Assembly (NCBI RefSeq): GCF_010672455.1
Contig: NZ_JAAHGO010000001.1
Span: 49,495 to 113,494, forward strand
Direction of reading: 5' to 3'
Origin: Okeania sp. SIO2C9
GTDB lineage: Bacteria; Cyanobacteriota; Cyanobacteriia; Cyanobacteriales; Microcoleaceae
Length of the DNA: 64,000 nt
The translations under genes were made by a program, and so were the position numbers. Of the stretch, positions 34,111-43,818 are shown piece after piece (the first letter of the stretch is position 1; each line of letters starts with the position of its first letter). The notes below the pieces were generated by a model. It did no database searches. It was not told the origin of the DNA and saw nothing but the letters and a program-made list of their open reading frames with translations.

Positions 34111-35208
34111 TTACCTTTGGAGTAACGATCGCACTCCCTCCAGATTAGCAGTATCTCTAATAACTAAGAAAATTCCTAAACCTAACAATAGCACTAAACC
34201 TGTCTGCATTACATTTTCCTGAATATTCATAGGTAAGGGTTTACCTCTTACTCCTTCTATGAGTAAAAATGCTAACTGACCGCCGTCTAAAGCGGGTAAA
34301 GGTAAAATATTAATTACTGCTAAGTTAATGCTAATCAATGCTGCAAATTGAAATAATTCCCCGACATTATCTTTAGCAATTTTGGCCCCCATGTCTACAA
34401 TGGCCACAGGTCCGGCCAGTTGTCCTGCTGTCTGACTAAAGTTACTAATGAGTTGCCCAAAACCTTGAAGTGTTAAAACTACAATCCTTTGAAATTCGTT
34501 AGCACCGACGCTAAAAGCTGCAAAAATGTTGTCAGGGCGATGTCGCACTATGTCTCCATTGGAAATTAGTTGTACTCCAATACGACCTTTGCCATCATCT
34601 CCTAGGTCTGGTGTGACTTCAACAAATAGTTGTTGTCCGTCACGCTCAAGTTCCATCTCCAAAGGTTTATTCGGACTATTTTGAATTGTTTCTACTAGGG
34701 TAGTAATAGCTTCTTTGTCCGGGCCTAATTGCTGGTCGCCAACGGATAAAATAATATCATTTGCTTTGATACCTACTTTAGCAGCTGCGGAGCTAACCTC
34801 TGTAGCAACTGCTGGAACTTTTACTCCGGGAGCATAGTTAAAATCTGGTATGCCAATAATACTCACTTGAGTAACTAATAGAAAATAAGCAAATATTAGA
34901 TTGGCAATTACTCCCGCACTGAGAACGATCGCTCGGTCGAGGATAGGGCGGTTGCGTAATAGGTCTGGGTCATCTTTGGGAATTGTACTGTCGGGGTCAT
35001 TATCGGGAAAACCCACAAAACCGCCAAATAGAAAGCTGCGGATAGCATATTCTGTTTCTGGCCCTTGATATTTCCATAATATGGGGCCAAATAAGCCAAT
35101 GGAAAAACGATTAACGTGGATTTTTTGGAGTCGAGCTGCCAGAAAATGGCCTAACTCGTGAACTACAATGAGTGCGCCTAAAACTGCGATCGCTAACAAT
35201 ACGGACAT
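34111..35208 (-). CDS. rseP: site-2 metalloprotease RseP
   Basis: Membrane-embedded zinc protease that cleaves anti-sigma factors and remnant signal peptides inside the bilayer. The zinc motif HELGH is at 17-21 in the first membrane helix. The second active-site motif INILPLPALDGGQLA lies near residue 307. A PDZ domain follows the second helix (VGIKANDIILSVGDQ). Length 365 is normal. The gene stands alone in a repeat-flanked region. Confidence 0.93.
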   Translation of the reverse strand: MSVLLAIAVLGALIVVHELGHFLAARLQKIHVNRFSIGLFGPILWKYQGPETEYAIRSFLFGGFVGFPDNDPDSTIPKDDPDLLRNRPILDRAIVLSAGVIANLIFAYFLLVTQVSIIGIPDFNYAPGVKVPAVATEVSSAAAKVGIKANDIILSVGDQQLGPDKEAITTLVETIQNSPNKPLEMELERDGQQLFVEVTPDLGDDGKGRIGVQLISNGDIVRHRPDNIFAAFSVGANEFQRIVVLTLQGFGQLISNFSQTAGQLAGPVAIVDMGAKIAKDNVGELFQFAALISINLAVINILPLPALDGGQLAFLLIEGVRGKPLPMNIQENVMQTGLVLLLGLGIFLVIRDTANLEGVRSLLQR

Positions 35209-35674
35209 TAGTTATTCCTGTTAAGTTTCCAATTATATAAAGTTAAACCTTTATTATAGAACCTTGATGGGATCTATTAGGCATCTCCAGAAAAGAGGGA
35301 GTAGGGAGTAGGGGGAAAGAATTGATGAATAGGAGTGCCATAATTGATTTTATTTTTGATTATTGGAGATGTCTATTTATGTACTTACAGTAGTTTTGGA
35401 GTTGATGAGGTACAAAGTTTTAGGAGTTTAGGGAATAGAGATTAATATTAAACTGTACCTCACGGTTCCTCAAAAGTGCTTTCATTAATGGATAATTGAT
35501 AATTACCTCGGGTTTTAACCGTTACGGAATTGAATATAAGGAAATACTATTTCTTTTCTCTTGGTCGATTGGATATGGCGCAGGTTTCGGAGCCATCCCA
35601 CCCTTCGGGAAGCTACGCTAAGAGCACTTTTTTCCATTAAAAGGGGAGGCTTCAAGGCGCGAATTATTTAATTA
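35209..35674. repeat. gap with a dispersed ggtcgattgg element
   Basis: The dispersed element spans 35501-35662 (aattacctcgggttttaacc to aggggaggcttcaaggcgc). It shares its left part with the reverse copy at 52738-52829. Upstream lie a gggagtagggagtaggg string and a caaagttttaggagtttagg segment. No gene. Confidence 0.65.
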
Positions 35675-37200
35675 TTAATTATTCGGTAAATATAGATCGC
35701 TAGGGTTTTGACTCAAACAATCTTGAAATAGTTGGGAAGCTTGACTGAATTTTATTTGATAATAAAATATGATTGCTTCTTTATATATATGTTTTGTAAT
35801 TGTCTTACCATCATAATATTCAGGTGGATCTGCATCAAAAACTTCAAATACTGTCACCATTTCTGCTTTTCCCTTTACCTTAACTCTATCAATTAATCTA
35901 ATAGAATATTTTCCTGGATTTTCTAATGATATAAATGTAGAATTACTCATTAATAAAGACACATCATATAATTTGGTCAGTTCTTCTAAACACTCGTCTT
36001 TTCAACATCAAGAATATGACTTCCTATTTCTGTGATTTCCTGCAAAGCAGCCTGCAAGTTTCCTCCATATAAATTTTTACTTTTAGCTATTTTCAACAAT
36101 CCATTCTGTTGTTTTTTTAGACTATATTCTCTAGTTCATATTCCCGACTACGCTACAATTTTTTCTTGAATTTCTCTTTCTAAAACAGTATTTGCTTTTA
36201 CTAACTCAGCAGTACGTAAACGCAATTCTTCTGTAGCTTCTTTAACTCTACTTTCTAACTCATCATAAGTATGACGACGGGCTATTTCTGCTCTTTGGCG
36301 AAGTAGTTCAGAAGTTGCTCTAGTCGCAAAAACTTTCATCATTGCTATGGTATTTTCTGGGTTAGCTAAAATTTTATTATTAACCACACACAATACCCCA
36401 ATTACTTGATGATGTTCATCTAACAATGGCATTCCTAGATAAGATTCAGCTTTCATATTTTGCAAAATAGTTTTGTCAGGAAAAATTTCCTGAATTTTTT
36501 GGGGATAACAACATAATTTCTCTTCATTAATAACTGTTCCACAGGGTAAATTTAGGAAATTATATTTGATATTATCTCTGATTTTTCCCTTTCCCCAAAT
36601 AGCTAATGTTTTTAACTCGAAAGAGTCGTTAATTTTTTCACTAACAATTACATAAGTAACATTCAAAGCTTTTGCTAAATTTTCTACTCAAGCTGGAAAA
36701 AATTCTTCTCCTGTAACAGAAGAAGTTGCCACAACAATATTTTGTAATATCTGTTCTGTTTGTTGACGCTCTAATATTTGATGTTGTAATTCTCGATTAA
36801 CTGCTTCTAGTTGTTCCGGCGTTTTTAAAGCCAGAAATTGAGGCAAAAGTGTAGCCATTTGTAAAGCTGTATAACAAGAAACTAAAGCAGTTAATGCTTG
36901 TTCTACCCCGGAAAACCAGTAAGCAGGATACCACAATGTCCAGATTTCTACTAAATGACCAAACCCACATAAAATAATGAATGCTCCAAATAAAATGAAT
37001 ACTCCTAAAAATGGAACTTCTTTTTTTCGTTTACAGAGAAAATACAGCAACATTGTTGGTATAGAAAAATAGGCGATCGCTATTAGTAGATCGCTCAGAA
37101 GGTGGAGCCATACTAATGAAGTTTGCCATAAATAGCAATTACCGTGAGGCATATATTGAGTTGGAGAAAAAATTGTTTTTAATAGTTCCCACATTTTCAT
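35675..37200 (-). pseudogene. decayed ethylene-receptor-like sensor with GAF and cyclase-derived C-terminus
   Basis: Four pieces of one reading unit remain. 36688-37200: an ETR1-type three-helix ethylene-binding domain with D37, Y44 and the copper ligands C78 and H82 (ILCGFGHLVE), then a coiled coil. A TGA at 36688-36690 interrupts the same frame, which resumes as VENLAKALNVTYVIVSEK, a GAF domain with coiled coil to 36148. 36000-36147: a second GAF start (LQAALQEITEIGSHILDVEK) after further stops. 35675-35962: a cyclase-type C-terminus (KYSIRLIDRVKVKGKAEMVT, VFEVFDADPPE) with a TPR-like helix. The catalytic core between them is gone. Intact relatives would be membrane sensors making cAMP/cGMP or signalling by phosphorylation. 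Confidence 0.8.
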
Positions 37201-37800
37201 TTTTATTATCTTAAATTATGATTACTATGGAGGAGTCAGGAGTTAAAAGTTAAAAGTCAAAAGTTAAAAGTCAAAAGTTAAAAGTCGGAATTCAGGAGGT
37301 AAGAATAAGGAAGAGGATAAGAAAGTTTTTGTTTCGTGCTATTAAGCTTACATTATATAAAGCTTCTGGATACCTTAAATTTTAGATACAGGATTTCTTT
37401 ATTTTTGACTTTTGATGTTATTTATGTTGGGATGAGTTTGTATAAACCAAAAGTTCAGCAATTAACAATTAACAATTAATAATTACCTCTTCTTAAAACG
37501 GATAGGATTGACTAAAAGGATTTTTTTGATTCTCTTGGTCGATTGGATATGGCGCAGGTTTCCTCGCTATCCCATCCTACGGATGCTCCGCAAACGATCG
37601 CTTTATCTCCTTAAAAGGGGAGGCTTCAAGGCGTGAATTGTTGAATAAATAATTATTAACTATCAACTCTTAATTATTCATTATTCATTATTCATGATTC
37701 AGTAAATATCTACAGAAAATTTAAGTTTTTTCCAGCTTTAAACCTTCTTTCCTCTTCCTTCTTCCCTCTTCCTTCTTCCCTCTTCCTTCTTTCTTCTAGT
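37201..37800. repeat. repeat block
   Basis: Contains aaaagttaaaagtcaaaagt strings (37238-37285), a full dispersed ggtcgattgg element (37481-37635), aattattcattattc arrays (37670-37695) and a ttcctcttccttcttccctc array (37739-37799). No gene. Confidence 0.65.
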
Positions 37801-37813
37801 ACCAAAAGGTGAA

Positions 37814-37840
37814 GCCCTAAGTTCTGTCCTTACTTAGGGC
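37814..37840 (-). terminator. candidate terminator after the tRNA-like RNAs
   Basis: A 9-bp perfect stem (gccctaagt / acttagggc) with a 9-nt loop. On the minus strand it is followed by ttcaccttttgg, a weak U-rich stretch. It lies 58 nt downstream of tRNA-like element B and could end the minus-strand transcript that begins with the gene at 38224-38955. Confidence 0.5.
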
Positions 37841-37898
37841 CTCATTTTATCACTCAATTGCACATGCGATCGCATTTAATTCTCGGTTTTAATCTTCA

Positions 37899-37991
37899 AT
37901 CATTGGGTTTTACCAGTTAAACTATCCCGGCGTATAAATTTGTGTATAATATTGGAGCCAGGAGCTGGATGCGAGCCAGCATTTCAATGAT
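37899..37991 (-). ncRNA. circularly permuted tRNA-like RNA, element B
   Basis: Read 5' to 3' on the minus strand. An outer strand atcattg (37991-37985) leads to T-stem gctgg, loop ctcgcat, ccagc (37980-37964), then 3' acceptor tcctggc (37963-37957), discriminator t and an encoded cca (37955-37953). A 21-nt linker follows. Then come 5' acceptor gccggga (37931-37925), ta, D-stem gttt / aaac with loop aactggta (37922-37907), and outer strand caatgat (37905-37899). All four cloverleaf stems form: acceptor 7 bp with one G-U, D 4 bp, T 5 bp and anticodon-position 7 bp. The order of halves is reversed relative to a tRNA. The T-loop lacks U54 and A58, and the 7-bp outer stem leaves no normal anticodon loop. 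This favours a tRNA-mimic (YrlA-like Y RNA) over a decoding tRNA. Confidence 0.65.
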
Positions 37992-38063
37992 ATTTTTCCT
38001 CGAAACTCGTTCTCGCGACAGTGATGAATATTAAGCTTGGAGTAATAGCTTCATCTTGAAAAT

Positions 38064-38147
38064 GTAAAAAATATTGCCTCTACCTATTTGGGCTACTTCG
38101 CTAATAAAGCGAAGGTCAGAATCGAACTGACACTATAATATTTCTAC
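38064..38147 (-). ncRNA. circularly permuted tRNA-like RNA, element A
   Basis: On the minus strand: outer strand gtagaaatatt (38147-38137); T-arm gtcag, ttcgatt, ctgac; 3' acceptor cttcgct (38114-38108); a 5-nt loop ttatt; 5' acceptor agcgaag (38102-38096); ta; then a D-arm reading gccc aaataggtaga ggc (38093-38076); and outer strand aatattttttac (38075-38064). The acceptor pairs 7 of 7, the T-stem 5 of 5 and the D-stem 3-4. The outer strands pair over about 11 bp with a G-U and one bulged T. The D-arm (tagcccaaataggtagaggc) and T-loop are textbook tRNA, yet the 3' half precedes the 5' half. No CCA is encoded. It lies 76 nt downstream of the gene at 38224. Confidence 0.65.
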
Positions 38148-38223
38148 GGTTTAAATTAAAGTTTGAGATTTAATTTATACTCCAATTTAATAATAACTCA
38201 AACTATAAAATTTGACAACTTAA

Positions 38224-38955
38224 TTAACTAAATAAATATTGAAAAATACGCTCTCCAACTCTTTGTTCTTCTGTCTCAGAATTATTAGCTTCTTCACGAG
38301 CAAACTTAACAGCTTGGGAAAGCTTTTCTAACTTTTCCAACATTTCATTAACCCGACGTGCAGGCAAAGCACCAGAAAATTTTACCGTCCGCCAATAGCC
38401 AATAGTAACATCTTCATAATATACCTCCACTTGTGCGGGGTGATGTTCCGTTGCTTCGGCCTTAACGTGGTTACGAGGAGTTTTGAAAGTTCGCAAAGTT
38501 TGGACTGGTTCCGTTGCCCAACAATCAGAAGATTGGTCAAATGTCCAAGTATCTGCTGCATCCAAAACAGGCAATTTTTTAATAAAAGACCGTAAGTCCG
38601 TAAACTGCTTTTCTAGAAACAATAGATAACTAACCGGAGCTTGAGTCAACAGAGTTTGACCATCCACCACAACATCAGCGCGGGCGGTACAGTTTGTCCA
38701 ATCTTTTGTTGCCGTCACATCAAACAACTTGGTTAATACTTCGGCGGTTTTGCGGATAATCTCTTGTGCTTTAACCTCCAGCTTTTTCGACTCTGGTGGG
38801 AGTTGTTCTCCCTCCTCATCCTTGGGGCGATAAGTTCGAGAAATACCGGAAAGTAAAGCGGGTTTCTGCAAAGCTTTTTGAGCTTCTGCTAGTTCCTGCA
38901 CTGACCGACTTTTAATTCCTTTTTCAATCGCAATAATTTGATTTAGTCGTGCCAT
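38224..38955 (-). CDS. conserved protein of unknown function upstream of two tRNA-like RNAs
   Basis: The 243-residue soluble protein starts MARLNQIIAIEKGIKSRSVQ. Conserved-looking blocks include LLSGISRTYRPKDEEGEQLP, FDVTATKDW, YLLFLEKQFTDLRSFIKKLP, TPRNHVKAEATEHHPAQVEV and KFSGALPARRVNEMLEKLEK, with a C-terminal helix carrying QAVKFAREEAN. The high conservation implied by these blocks (I recall near-identical segments in distant phyla, unverified) suggests an exact biochemical role, but I cannot name it. It lies directly upstream, on the same strand, of the tRNA-like elements at 38064 and 37899, so co-transcription is plausible. A link to RNA quality control or repair is inference. Confidence 0.75.
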   Translation of the reverse strand: MARLNQIIAIEKGIKSRSVQELAEAQKALQKPALLSGISRTYRPKDEEGEQLPPESKKLEVKAQEIIRKTAEVLTKLFDVTATKDWTNCTARADVVVDGQTLLTQAPVSYLLFLEKQFTDLRSFIKKLPVLDAADTWTFDQSSDCWATEPVQTLRTFKTPRNHVKAEATEHHPAQVEVYYEDVTIGYWRTVKFSGALPARRVNEMLEKLEKLSQAVKFAREEANNSETEEQRVGERIFQYLFS

Positions 38956-39357
<402 letters not shown>

Positions 39358-39579
39358 ATGAGTTTAGAAAAAGATTTATTCAAGCAATATTTAAGACCTA
39401 TGAGAGAAAAAGACTTATTGAAAACTTTGAAAAAAACCGCAAAAAAAGCTTCTAAGGCGAACATTTCTATGGTCAAAAAATCAGATGATTATCGTTTAAG
39501 TAAAAAAGCAGAAAAAAAGATGATTTTATCTAATTTAAAGTCGGCAAAATTGTTGCGATCGCTAATATTCATAAAATAA
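39358..39579 (+). CDS. small lysine-rich protein, doubtful
   Basis: A 73-codon frame from ATG 39358 encodes a very basic, helix-prone peptide (DLLKTLKKTAKKASKANISM, KKSDDYRLSKKAEKKMILSN). There are no recognisable motifs. It is not built of the local repeats, which argues slightly for a real gene. It could be a nucleic-acid-binding small protein or a chance frame. Confidence 0.35.
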   Translation: MSLEKDLFKQYLRPMREKDLLKTLKKTAKKASKANISMVKKSDDYRLSKKAEKKMILSNLKSAKLLRSLIFIK

Positions 39580-40270
39580 TGTTACTTTCTTTAAATTTGA
39601 CAGTAACGTAAGCATTTCCTGCGGAATGCTGCGCAAACAGCTATTAGCTGTCAGCTAGCCTCCTAGGTCGGAACTGCGTGAACAGCAACAATACTTTCTA
39701 ATATAGGATAGTGTTTAAATTAAAATAGAATTTAAGGGCAAGGGAGGCAACTTTTGTAGTAAGACAATTAATAAAGCTTTTATCCTATATTAAAAGCAAT
39801 AGCTGATAGCTGAAGTCCGCAGTTCCGACCATAGGAGGCTGGTTGACCGCTGAATGCTTACACAGTAACTGCTAATTTTTCTTGATTTTTAGTCTATCAA
39901 AGTAGGTAATAAAATAGGAAAAAGGCAATTTCAGTTATCAGTTATTCAGTTATCAGTTATCAGTAACTCTGCCTGTTTGCGCAGCATTCAGTAGGAAATT
40001 CAGAGTTTTGAAATATTGAACTTTATTTTTTTTCATCCCCTTTTAAAGGGATAAAAAAGATCATATTCATTTTATTCTTATGTATTAGTTTCTTCCCTAT
40101 TCCCTCCATACTCCATACCTAAAACAAAAGTCTCCAATATCTCACAACTAAAACTATATTGCTATATAAATAAAACTTAAAACTTAGGCAACACCAGATT
40201 TTTCCCTCTTCTCTTTTCCTCTTACCTTCTTCCTTCTTCCTTCTTCCCTCTTCCTTCTTCCTTCTCAATC
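39580..40270. repeat. 690-bp gap of palindromic and tandem repeats
   Basis: Two mutually inverted segments, gcatttcctgcggaatgctg with agctattagctgtcagctagcctcc (39612-39662) and ctgatagctgaagtccgcag with accataggaggctgg (39803-39842), enclose an A/T-rich spacer. Also present are tcagttatcagttattcagt (39932-39965) and a cttcttccttcttccctctt array (40226-40265) directly before the pentapeptide gene. No gene. Confidence 0.6.
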
Positions 40271-41245
40271 ATGAGCAATAATCCTAATCAAATTTATGTC
40301 GATACTGATTTAGCAAATAAATTAACATTAGAAAGTGAAGATGTTAAACAATTACTTTTAGCCAATAACATCGCTACATTATCTGCAGCAATAAAAGGGC
40401 AAAAAATTAGCCTAGACTTAATAATTAAGGCATTACAAGATAATTCACAAGAAATACAATGGAGAGCTTATGCTATTTTGCAGGAAATAGAAGAACCTCA
40501 AGTTATACAAGCATTATCAGAATATCAATGGGAAGCAGTTAGATTTTTAGAATTATATGCAAATGGTAATAGAAAATTTATTAGGGCTAATCTCTGTAAT
40601 GCTGAATTAATAGATGTTGATTTGAGTCGGATTAATTTAAGTTCAGCTAACCTCAAAAATTCTAACTTAAGAAATACAAATTTTAGTCATGCTAATTTGC
40701 AAAATGCTAATCTAACAGATGCTTATTTGAGTTGTTGTAATTTCAGTCATGCTTGTTTGAAAGGGGTTGATTTTACTCGTGCTTTTATGTGGGGAGCTAA
40801 TCTCAGTAATGTTGACTTAAATGGAATGTATTTAGTAAATATAAACTTCAGTCATGTTAATTTACAAAATGCTAACTTAAGTCTAGCTAATTTAAGTTAT
40901 GCAAACCTGAAAGGTGTTAATTTTTGTCATGCAAATTTGAGGAAGATTATTCTCAAAAATGCTAATCTAAGTAACATTAATTTGAACAGGGTAAATTTAC
41001 AGGAAGCTAACCTGAGAGATACTAATTTAAGTGGGGCTAATCTTCAAGAAGCTGACCTGAAAAACGCTAATTTGAAATATGCAGAATTATGGGATGCTAA
41101 TTTGAGTAAAGCTAATTTTTTTGGTGCTGACCTGAGTAATGCTAATCTAGAATCTGCAAATCTTCAGGATGCTAATTTAGAAAATACTAACCTTAAGAAT
41201 ACTAATCTAGAAAATGCTAATTTAGAAGGCTGTAAATTACCGTAG
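40271..41245 (+). CDS. pentapeptide-repeat protein
   Basis: The 324-residue protein has an about 105-residue N-terminal helical region (KGQKISLDLIIKALQDNSQE, WRAYAILQEIEEPQVIQALS). A right-handed quadrilateral beta-helix of A(N/D)LXX repeats follows to the end (LRDTNLSGANLQEADLKNAN, ANLESANLQDANLENTNLKN). Such proteins are abundant in cyanobacteria and can mimic DNA or act as scaffolds; no function can be deduced here. The N-terminal part lacks a signal peptide. The stop is followed at once by a gtggggagtg array. Confidence 0.9.
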   Translation: MSNNPNQIYVDTDLANKLTLESEDVKQLLLANNIATLSAAIKGQKISLDLIIKALQDNSQEIQWRAYAILQEIEEPQVIQALSEYQWEAVRFLELYANGNRKFIRANLCNAELIDVDLSRINLSSANLKNSNLRNTNFSHANLQNANLTDAYLSCCNFSHACLKGVDFTRAFMWGANLSNVDLNGMYLVNINFSHVNLQNANLSLANLSYANLKGVNFCHANLRKIILKNANLSNINLNRVNLQEANLRDTNLSGANLQEADLKNANLKYAELWDANLSKANFFGADLSNANLESANLQDANLENTNLKNTNLENANLEGCKLP

Positions 41246-41616
<371 letters not shown>

Positions 41617-42255
41617 TTGGGTATAGAACTGCGCAGCTATGTATACATAGATAATTTGCAACCTCAACACGCCGCTTATATCGGTACAGTAGCCCTTGGC
41701 TTCTTGCCCCTACCTGGGGATACCTCTCTGTGGGTGGAGATTTCACCAGGTATTGAAATTAACCGAATTACTGATGTGGCCCTCAAGTCTAATTCTGTTC
41801 GGCCTGGGGTACAGTTTGTGGAACGACTTTATGGTTTGCTAGAAATTCATTCCAGTCGTCAGGGAGATACGAAAGCTGCTGGAAAGGCGATTTTACAAGC
41901 TTTGGGAGTGGCGGAACGCGACCGCCTCAAACCTCGTATTGTCTCTAGTCAGGTGATCCGGAATATTGATTCCCACCAAGCACAATTGATTAATCGTAAT
42001 CGTCGAGGCCAAATGCTTTTGGGTGGACAAACTCTCTATGTATTGGAAGTACAACCTGCTGCTTATGCTGCTTTAGCTGCTAATGAAGCGGAGAAAGCTG
42101 CTCTAATTAATATTTTGCAAATTCAAGCGGTGGGTAGTTTTGGACGGCTTTATTTGGGCGGAGAAGAACGAGATATTTTGGCAGGTTCTCGAGCAGCTTT
42201 AGAGGCCATGCAAAATGTTTCTGGTCGGGAACACTCTAACCAAGCTCAAGAATAA
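41617..42255 (+). CDS. ccmP: carboxysome shell protein CcmP (tandem BMC domains)
   Basis: CcmP forms double-stacked pseudohexameric trimers in the beta-carboxysome shell with a large gated pore thought to pass bigger metabolites. The 212 residues comprise two BMC domains. The family start [20 protein letters not shown] and the second-domain [20 protein letters not shown] are diagnostic. The gating residues E69 and R70 (QFVERLYG) are in place. No ATG fits; the TTG at 41617 is used, with a GGAG ribosome site 10 bp upstream. As usual for ccmP, it is a satellite gene away from the main ccm operon. Confidence 0.92.
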   Translation: MGIELRSYVYIDNLQPQHAAYIGTVALGFLPLPGDTSLWVEISPGIEINRITDVALKSNSVRPGVQFVERLYGLLEIHSSRQGDTKAAGKAILQALGVAERDRLKPRIVSSQVIRNIDSHQAQLINRNRRGQMLLGGQTLYVLEVQPAAYAALAANEAEKAALINILQIQAVGSFGRLYLGGEERDILAGSRAALEAMQNVSGREHSNQAQE

Positions 42256-42774
42256 ATTTATAGCAGAAGAAAGAAGAAATAAGGAAAAATCCGGCGTTGT
42301 CTGAGTTTTAAGCTTTTGATTTGTCTTAACTCTTCTTTCCACTGCTATAGAATAAAATTTACGCAAAAACGCTACATAGCTGTAGTTAAAACTATAGTGC
42401 CACACTATATCTAGAGTTTACTGCTCAAATAATTTAGAACAGAAGGAAGAAGGCATTTAGTTATCCAGGAGATCAGGAAAAATCTGGCGTTGTCTGAGTT
42501 TTAAGCTTTTGATCTGTCCTAACTCTTCCTTCCACTGCTATAGAATATAGAATTACCGTATAAAATCTAGTTTTATGTATATAATTACACATTGATTTAC
42601 TCTGTCTAGTCAAGTGTTTTTCGGAGTCATCAGGTAAACTTGTTGTTCTTCTTTTCTGTTCCCTACAAATATGAGAATTGCTATATGATAATTATGCATA
42701 GGTACTTAAAAATTTGTACATAACCAATTTTGTTAAAACTTGTTCCTGAGATAGAAGTTGCTATAAATTTAACA
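42256..42774. repeat. gap with a directly repeated ~75-bp segment
   Basis: The segment running aggaaaaatc-ggcgttgtctgagttttaagc, ttttgat, tgtc-taactcttc, ccactgctatagaat appears at 42276-42352 and again at 42474-42550. A partial copy is at 19284-19325 and a reverse one at 43652-43716. No gene. Confidence 0.65.
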
Positions 42775-43173
42775 ATGTCAGAAAAACTTAAGTTAATGGT
42801 TGTTGATGATGAACCTAATAATTTGGATTTACTATATCGGACTTTTAGACGTGAATTTAAAGTTATTAGGGCAGAAAGTGCTAGTGTAGCGATGGAAATT
42901 CTTGAAACTGAAGGGGAAATGGCTATTATTATTTCTGACCAAAGTATGCCAGATATGACAGGTATTCAATTTCTGAGAAAAACAAAAGATAGCTTTCCTG
43001 ATACTATTCGTATTTTGTTAAGTGGTTATGCTGAAGAACAAATAAATTGTGATGTTAATGATATAAAGCAGGCTAATATTTTTAAATGTGTAACTAAACC
43101 TTGTGCTCTTCCAGAACTGAAAGTTGTTATTCAAGAATGTGTGGAATTATATAAGGCGAAGAAGGGTTTTTAA
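42775..43173 (+). CDS. single-domain response regulator
   Basis: A 132-residue receiver domain: acidic pocket VVDDEPNN (9-16), phosphoacceptor D55 in IIISDQSMPDMTG, ILLSGYAE switch residue and K in FKCVTKPC. There is no output domain, so it probably works by phosphotransfer or protein binding. It resembles the receivers that precede HD-GYP or two-component histidine kinases in cyanobacteria. The ATG at 42775 is preferred to the TTG at 42730. No kinase is nearby. Confidence 0.88.
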   Translation: MSEKLKLMVVDDEPNNLDLLYRTFRREFKVIRAESASVAMEILETEGEMAIIISDQSMPDMTGIQFLRKTKDSFPDTIRILLSGYAEEQINCDVNDIKQANIFKCVTKPCALPELKVVIQECVELYKAKKGF

Positions 43174-43818
43174 CTGAGTCAGAAGTCAGAAGTTAGAAGT
43201 TATTTTTGTAACGGAGATGGATGAGCAAAACTCCAAAAATATTTCGCCAATCAAGGTGGGGTTGCGCGACCCAATTATTTTCATAAGTAAGACAGAATAA
43301 AATACTTGAAGTTTGTCAAAAGAATATAGCAATTATATTCTGATTGTCTAGAAGATATAATAGTTTTTAATTTTGTTAAAAGTAGAAAATAATATGATTT
43401 TTGACAATAGGAAATTAGCCCTGAAAGTGGTGAACATTTCAATAAATTGTTGATTATTGCCAATTAGGTAAGTTATATGTATTTTGTTTTTCTAGTTTTG
43501 ATGATTAACTTATTTTTAATTCAATTGATATAGATTTGAAAAGAGGAACAAGAAACGAAAAAACAGGTAATTAAAATATTCTCAAAATACTGATAACTGA
43601 ATTGATGTATAAAATATAATTAAAAATTGTTAAGCTTAAGCATTATCTATAGCAGTCGAAGGAAAGGTTAGGACATATCAAAAGCTTAAAACTCAGATAA
43701 CGCAAGATTTTTTATTCCTCCTTATTCCCCTCTTCCTTCTGCTATGAGAGCCAATATTAATGATTTGGCCATGAAAAACATAACTTGCTCTTAACCTAAA
43801 CTTGGAGATTAATTATAA
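43174..43818. other. 645-bp gap, mostly featureless AT-rich DNA
   Basis: Only a reverse copy of the ctgagttttaagcttttga repeat (43652-43716) is recognised. The rest is AT-rich with no frame that looks coding. A plausible Shine-Dalgarno (ttggag, 43802) precedes the ABC-F gene. Confidence 0.5.

Noticed and set aside
37899..38147. two-piece (permuted) tmRNA
   Set aside because: The gene order fits, but the acceptor lacks the GGGG start and the alanine G-U pair, and no tag-peptide frame or tmRNA core sequence is visible.
37899..38147. ordinary tandem tRNA genes
   Set aside because: Neither 5' half is followed, nor either 3' half preceded, by a matching partner in normal order; only the permuted pairing gives complementary stems.
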